Positions 6,070-9,582 of a DNA stretch of 9,582 nucleotides are shown here, one piece after another. Each line of letters opens with the position of its first letter. The first letter of the stretch is position 1. The stretch covers positions 1 to 9,582 of the forward strand of contig DATKMP010000082.1 in the NCBI GenBank assembly GCA_035541775.1, written 5' to 3'. Below the pieces are notes generated by a model. The model did not search any database and was not told where the DNA came from. It saw only the letters and a list, made by a program, of their open reading frames with translations. The DNA comes from DATKMP01 sp035541775 (GTDB taxonomy: Bacteria > Bacteroidota > Ignavibacteria > UBA10030). The translations under genes were made by a program, and so were the position numbers.

Positions 6070-8367
6070 ATGGTGAAGAATAAAAAAGTGAAAAAAAATA
6101 TAATTTTATTATGTTGCCTTCTGGTTTTTACCAATCTGGGAATTTGTCAATCAACATCGTTCACGACGTTTATGAATCCCGTCATTCCCGGCGATCATCC
6201 AGATTGCACATTGACGAAAATCGGGAACGATTTTTATACCACCGGATCGTCATTCAATCCGACACCGGTCATTTATCATTCCACAGATTTAGTTCATTGG
6301 GAAGCCATTGCTCAACCAGTGAGCGCAGCGTGGTCGAGTTATGGGGATGCGCCCGCTGGAGGATGTTGGGGCGGACAGGTGGTATATTATAATAGTAAGT
6401 ACTGGCACTTTTTCTCGCATTCCAACACAATGTATTTTACCACGGCCGATGATATTCGGGGAACATGGACGACACCGACGATGATGAACACTCCTTCGTC
6501 TGTTCCCGGATTGGGGTACGATAACTCCATATTTATCGATGACGACGGGAGTTGGTACTTGTTAGTAAAAAACGGGCAGGTCAATAATTGGATTGTGCAA
6601 CTGGGAAGCAACGGTCAGCCGAACGGAACAGTGTATAATTTAACATGGCTAAATCCATCGCCGACGTATCCGTATAGTTGGGCGGAAGGTCCGGTGATGT
6701 GGAAGCACAACGGGTATTACTATTATTGTTTTGCACGCAATGTAGCCGGCGGGCAATCCGTCATGCGGAGCAGCAAGCTGACAGCCGATTCTGCTTCGTG
6801 GACATTTCAGGGAGATTTTTTCAATTCCAATGATCGATTGATCGCGACGGCACTGTTTAAAAATCCGAACCATTGTTCGGCTGCGGTCATGATAGACGAT
6901 AGTACAAGCTGGATCGTTCATCCGTTGTGGCGTAGTGGCAATAACAATGAGTGGTACGGCCAGGGCCGGCAGGGATTGTTGAATCAAGTGACGTACAACA
7001 ACGATAAACCAACAGCGGATTATCCGACCAATGTGGCGAAGACGGCGCCGAAATTGCCGAGCAGCGGCATTCCGTGGATGGTGCCGCATACGGATTACTT
7101 TGAATCGACGACGCTCAATCCCGAATGGTCGTTCTTGGGATATACGGCAACAAGTACTTACTCGCTCACAACACGTCCCGGATGGCTGACGCTGTCGCCG
7201 CGTGGAAGAGAATTCAATACCATCGTAAAAAATGACGGCGAACATAACTACTCGTTGATCACAAGAATGGATTTTAATGCAACACAACGCGCAGATCAAG
7301 CCGGTCTCTGGATATTCAACGGCTTGCAAACGTTATTCGCCAAGCTCTATAGTTCCCTCGACAGTGCCGGCAACAAGATTATCGGTTTCAGTTACGAAAA
7401 TAGATCCCGCAGCATCATGTCCCCCGCAACAAGCGGAAGTACGATTATCTGGTTGAAAATAGTTCGCAACGAACATGTGCTCACCGGTTATTGCAGTACG
7501 GACAATACCGACTGGGTTCAGGTCGGCGATACGATTAATGTAGTCGATATGGACGGCCTGCAGCCAAATTATAATTCTTGGACAGGAAATCGACAAGGCC
7601 TTTTTGTGCAGGGAAGTTCTTCCGCTGCATTCGATCTCTATATGTACCGAGATGCCTATACGCCGATTGCAGCCGAGTGCCCTGCTAATCAGTACGGTAC
7701 TGTTTCCGTTGTCGGCACAAACGTATCCATGCTGGATAGTATTGATAATGCCGATTGGGCGTTGTATGCGGGAGTGGAATTTGGAAATTCAAATTATACA
7801 ATCAGTCCCGATTCAATTTTTTTGACGGCATCGTGCGTTGGCGCCGGCGGCGATGTTGAAGTGGTACTCGATTCGCTCGATACGGGCACTTCGATTGCCG
7901 ATTGTCAAATTACCAGTACCGGAAATTGGAACACGTTTGCAACATTCAGCGCGAAGCTTACGAAAGCGGTTTCGGGCAATCACGATCTTTACCTCAGATT
8001 CTGGAGTAATGGCGTCGCTACGCCATGCAAATTAAAATCCTTTGTCTTCAAGGGCAGCGTGCATTCTACATCGGTGGGCTCGTTACAGAACAGACAGCAG
8101 CCCAAGAGTTATGAGTTGGAACAGAATTATCCCAACCCGTTTAATCCGAGCACGGAAATTTCTTTTACTGTCCCGACAGAGTCGTTTGTATCGTTGAAAA
8201 TTTATGATGTCATGGGCAGACTTGTCGAAACATTGATTTCCGAGAGGATGCCGCAAGGAAAATATGTGAAAACATGGCTGCCATCAAAAGCGGCAAGTGG
8301 AGCATATTTTTATCGATTACAGGCAGGATCTTTTTCGGAGACGAAAAAACTTCTTTTATTGCGCTGA
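6070..8367 (+). CDS. Secreted GH43 glycosidase with beta-sandwich, CBM6-like and T9SS sorting domains
   Basis: A 765-residue modular enzyme of the arabinofuranosidase/xylosidase family GH43. Order: signal peptide (1-26, KKNIILLCCLLVFTNLG; no lipobox, as Ile precedes the Cys); five-bladed GH43 domain (about 32-330); a GH43 C-terminal concanavalin-like sandwich (about 336-530); a CBM6-like module (about 535-662, with VEFGNSNY, GGDVEVVLDS, GNWNTF, GNHDLYLRFW); and a type IX secretion sorting tail (about 678-765) with QNYPNPFNPST, KIYDVMGRLVETL and SGAYFYRLQAG. Catalytic candidates are Asp45 in GDHPDCT (base), Asp151 in YDNSIFIDDDG (pKa modulator) and Glu206 in WAEGPV (acid). The protein should be exported to the cell surface or medium. 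The ATG at 6070 gives the signal peptide; the frame extends into the GH127 gene, but those residues look non-coding here. The 35-base leader is AT-rich and lacks a Shine-Dalgarno site. Context favours an alpha-L-arabinofuranosidase, though beta-xylosidase activity cannot be excluded. Confidence 0.93.
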   Translation: MVKNKKVKKNIILLCCLLVFTNLGICQSTSFTTFMNPVIPGDHPDCTLTKIGNDFYTTGSSFNPTPVIYHSTDLVHWEAIAQPVSAAWSSYGDAPAGGCWGGQVVYYNSKYWHFFSHSNTMYFTTADDIRGTWTTPTMMNTPSSVPGLGYDNSIFIDDDGSWYLLVKNGQVNNWIVQLGSNGQPNGTVYNLTWLNPSPTYPYSWAEGPVMWKHNGYYYYCFARNVAGGQSVMRSSKLTADSASWTFQGDFFNSNDRLIATALFKNPNHCSAAVMIDDSTSWIVHPLWRSGNNNEWYGQGRQGLLNQVTYNNDKPTADYPTNVAKTAPKLPSSGIPWMVPHTDYFESTTLNPEWSFLGYTATSTYSLTTRPGWLTLSPRGREFNTIVKNDGEHNYSLITRMDFNATQRADQAGLWIFNGLQTLFAKLYSSLDSAGNKIIGFSYENRSRSIMSPATSGSTIIWLKIVRNEHVLTGYCSTDNTDWVQVGDTINVVDMDGLQPNYNSWTGNRQGLFVQGSSSAAFDLYMYRDAYTPIAAECPANQYGTVSVVGTNVSMLDSIDNADWALYAGVEFGNSNYTISPDSIFLTASCVGAGGDVEVVLDSLDTGTSIADCQITSTGNWNTFATFSAKLTKAVSGNHDLYLRFWSNGVATPCKLKSFVFKGSVHSTSVGSLQNRQQPKSYELEQNYPNPFNPSTEISFTVPTESFVSLKIYDVMGRLVETLISERMPQGKYVKTWLPSKAASGAYFYRLQAGSFSETKKLLLLR

Positions 8368-8379
8368 AGTGCTGGGTGG

Positions 8380-8384
8380 AAGGA
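8380..8384 (+). promoter_or_regulatory. Shine-Dalgarno site of araD
   Basis: AAGGA within GGAAGGAAA lies 9 bases before the ATG at 8394. It supports that start over the longer frame that reads back into the GH43 gene. Confidence 0.65.
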
Positions 8385-8393
8385 AATCGAAGA

Positions 8394-9086
8394 ATGCTGG
8401 AGAACTTAAAAAAAGAAGTCGTCGAAGCGAATAAGGAGCTTGTACGTTGCGGACTGATCACCCTGACGTGGGGCAATGCAAGCGGCATCGATCGCGCAGA
8501 GGGGCTTATGGTTATCAAGCCAAGCGGCGTTGATTACCATGAAATGAGCGCAAACGATATGGTCGTTGTAGATTTAGACGGAAAGATTGTCGAAGGGACG
8601 TTTCGTCCGTCGTCCGACACACCGACGCATCTTCGTTTGTATAAATCATTTTTATCGATTGGCGGCATTGTACACACACACAGCATGTATGCAACGATGT
8701 TTGCACAAGCGCATCGAGAAATTCCATGTTTTGGCACAACCCATGCCGATCACTTTCATGGTTCTATTCCCGTTACAAGAATTCTTACGAAAAAAGAAGT
8801 TGCGGAAGATTATGAAGGGAATACCGGTGTGGTGATTGTCGAGCGATTTAAAAACGTTGATCCTGTTGCAATGCCCGGCGTGTTAGTCGGCGGCCATGCG
8901 CCGTTTGCGTGGGGGCACGATGCGATGGATGCAGTGAAAAACAGTTTAATCCTTGAACGTGTCGCTCAAATGGCGATGGGATCACTACAACTCAACCAAA
9001 CGCTCGCCGCGCTGCCGGCGTACATTCAAGAAAAACATTATCAACGAAAACACGGGCCAAACGCATACTACGGTCAAAAAAAATAA
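8394..9086 (+). CDS. araD: L-ribulose-5-phosphate 4-epimerase
   Basis: A cytoplasmic zinc enzyme of the class II aldolase/epimerase family that converts L-ribulose 5-phosphate to D-xylulose 5-phosphate, the step that passes arabinose carbon to the pentose phosphate pathway. At 230 residues it is one shorter than E. coli AraD (231) and matches it end to end: LTWGNASGID, VIKPSGVDY, PSSDTPTH, GGIVHTHS, GTTHADHFHG, MPGVLVGGHAPFAWG and the terminal AYYGQ. Zinc ligands are His94, His96 and His168. Asp75 matches Asp76, Asp119 matches catalytic Asp120 and Tyr226 matches catalytic Tyr229 of E. coli. The start at 8394 (MLENLKKEV) aligns with E. coli MLEDLKRQV and has a Shine-Dalgarno site. It starts 26 bases after the GH43 gene and ends 13 bases before the isomerase gene. 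The close match to AraD favours it over the related UlaF and SgbE epimerases, and araB in the same cluster agrees. Confidence 0.96.
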   Translation: MLENLKKEVVEANKELVRCGLITLTWGNASGIDRAEGLMVIKPSGVDYHEMSANDMVVVDLDGKIVEGTFRPSSDTPTHLRLYKSFLSIGGIVHTHSMYATMFAQAHREIPCFGTTHADHFHGSIPVTRILTKKEVAEDYEGNTGVVIVERFKNVDPVAMPGVLVGGHAPFAWGHDAMDAVKNSLILERVAQMAMGSLQLNQTLAALPAYIQEKHYQRKHGPNAYYGQKK

Positions 9087-9092
9087 AAGGAG
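9087..9092 (+). promoter_or_regulatory. Shine-Dalgarno site of the isomerase gene
   Basis: AAGGAG begins right after the araD stop codon and sits 7 bases before the ATG at 9100, a near-ideal site that fixes the start of the last gene. Confidence 0.8.
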
Positions 9093-9099
9093 ATTGATT

Positions 9100-9582
9100 A
9101 TGCAAAATATTCCTCAAGTAAAACTTGGCATCATCGCGGTGAGCCGCGATTGCTTTCCCATCGAGCTTTCTCACAAGCGCCGGCAGAATGTCGTTGCGGC
9201 ATGTAAGAAGAAAAATATTCCGGTCGTCGAAATCGAAACGATTATCGAAAACGAACGCGATATGCTCAAGGCAGTGGATGAAATAAAACAAAAAGGCATC
9301 AATGCGCTTGCCATCTATCTTGGAAATTTCGGACCGGAAGGGCCGACCACCATGCTGGCAGAACGATTTGATGGCCCGGTGATGTTTGTCGCAGCGGCAG
9401 AAGATACCGGCAAAGATTTGATCGGCGGGCGCGGCGACGCCTATTGCGGTATGTTGAATGCATCGTACAATATCGGACTGCGGAAATTGAATCCGTATAT
9501 TCCAGAATATCCCGTCGGCGATCCGGAAGATGTTGCCGGCATGCTCGCCGACTTTCTTCCGATCGCGCGTGTGGTGCTCGGT
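9100..9582 (+). CDS. L-fucose isomerase-like protein (COG2407 type), N-terminal part; probable arabinose isomerase of the cluster
   Basis: The first 161 residues of a gene cut by the window end. The N-terminus VKLGIIAVSRDCFPIELSHKRR is typical of the L-fucose/arabinose isomerase-like family (COG2407), proteins related to FucI that bind a metal at the C-terminal domain, which is outside the window. The visible part has alternating strands and helices of a Rossmann-like N-terminal domain: IPVVEIETIIENE, GINALAIYLGNFGPEG, VMFVAAAED and RGDAYCGMLNASYNI. The canonical AraA N-terminus (a TGSQxLYG-type motif) is absent. Because araB and araD are present and an aldose-to-ketose isomerase is needed before AraB, this protein is the best candidate to turn L-arabinose into L-ribulose. 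That role is an inference; a canonical araA could lie beyond the window. It starts 13 bases after araD with a strong Shine-Dalgarno site, so it belongs to the same operon. Confidence 0.82.
   Translation, partial: MQNIPQVKLGIIAVSRDCFPIELSHKRRQNVVAACKKKNIPVVEIETIIENERDMLKAVDEIKQKGINALAIYLGNFGPEGPTTMLAERFDGPVMFVAAAEDTGKDLIGGRGDAYCGMLNASYNIGLRKLNPYIPEYPVGDPEDVAGMLADFLPIARVVLG

Noticed and set aside
6649..7329. A 226-codon open frame on the minus strand inside the GH43 gene.
   Set aside because: It is antisense to well-conserved GH43 and sandwich-domain sequence, is rich in Arg, Cys and Ile without any recognisable domain, and looks like a by-product of the codon pattern of the real gene.
8274..8393. 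A 40-residue N-terminal extension of araD that overlaps the GH43 C-terminus.
   Set aside because: E. coli AraD starts exactly at the equivalent of the ATG at 8394, which also has a Shine-Dalgarno site. The extension is out-of-frame sequence of the sorting tail.

Overview
The window is a single-strand (+) gene cluster for L-arabinose release, uptake and catabolism. In order it holds the 3' end of an aldose 1-epimerase gene (galM type), a sodium/solute symporter, a small two-helix membrane protein, L-ribulokinase (araB), a secreted GH127-type beta-L-arabinofuranosidase, a secreted multidomain GH43 enzyme, L-ribulose-5-phosphate 4-epimerase (araD), and the 5' part of a gene for an isomerase of the L-fucose isomerase-like family. 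Gaps are short (9 to 63 bases), so most or all of it could be one transcript. No stretch above 300 bases lacks a gene. I saw no RNA gene, mobile element, CRISPR array or regulator gene.

The organism is probably a member of the Bacteroidetes/Chlorobi/Ignavibacteria (FCB) group. The main evidence is the C-terminal tail of the GH43 protein, which has the YPNPFNPST-type type IX secretion (T9SS) sorting domain common in Ignavibacteria and related phyla. Two of three other clues fit: several genes start without a clear Shine-Dalgarno sequence, and base composition is moderate. The third clue, that uptake uses a symporter and no SusC/SusD pair is visible, is less typical of gut Bacteroides. I cannot name a genus.

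An inferred model of how the parts work together: the GH43 enzyme, exported by T9SS and carrying a CBM6-like binding module, cuts arabinose-containing polysaccharide at or outside the cell surface. The GH127 enzyme has a signal peptide but no T9SS tail, so it would act in the periplasm on oligosaccharides and release L-arabinose. The symporter, possibly with its small partner, imports the sugar, and the epimerase equilibrates anomers. The isomerase, AraB and AraD then convert L-arabinose through L-ribulose and L-ribulose 5-phosphate to D-xylulose 5-phosphate.

The points most worth a second look are the isomerase, which is not canonical AraA as far as its first 161 residues show; the small membrane protein translationally linked to the symporter; and a perfect 12-bp hairpin between the transport pair and araB. 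No wholly new system is evident. This is a recognisable sugar-utilization locus with some non-standard parts.
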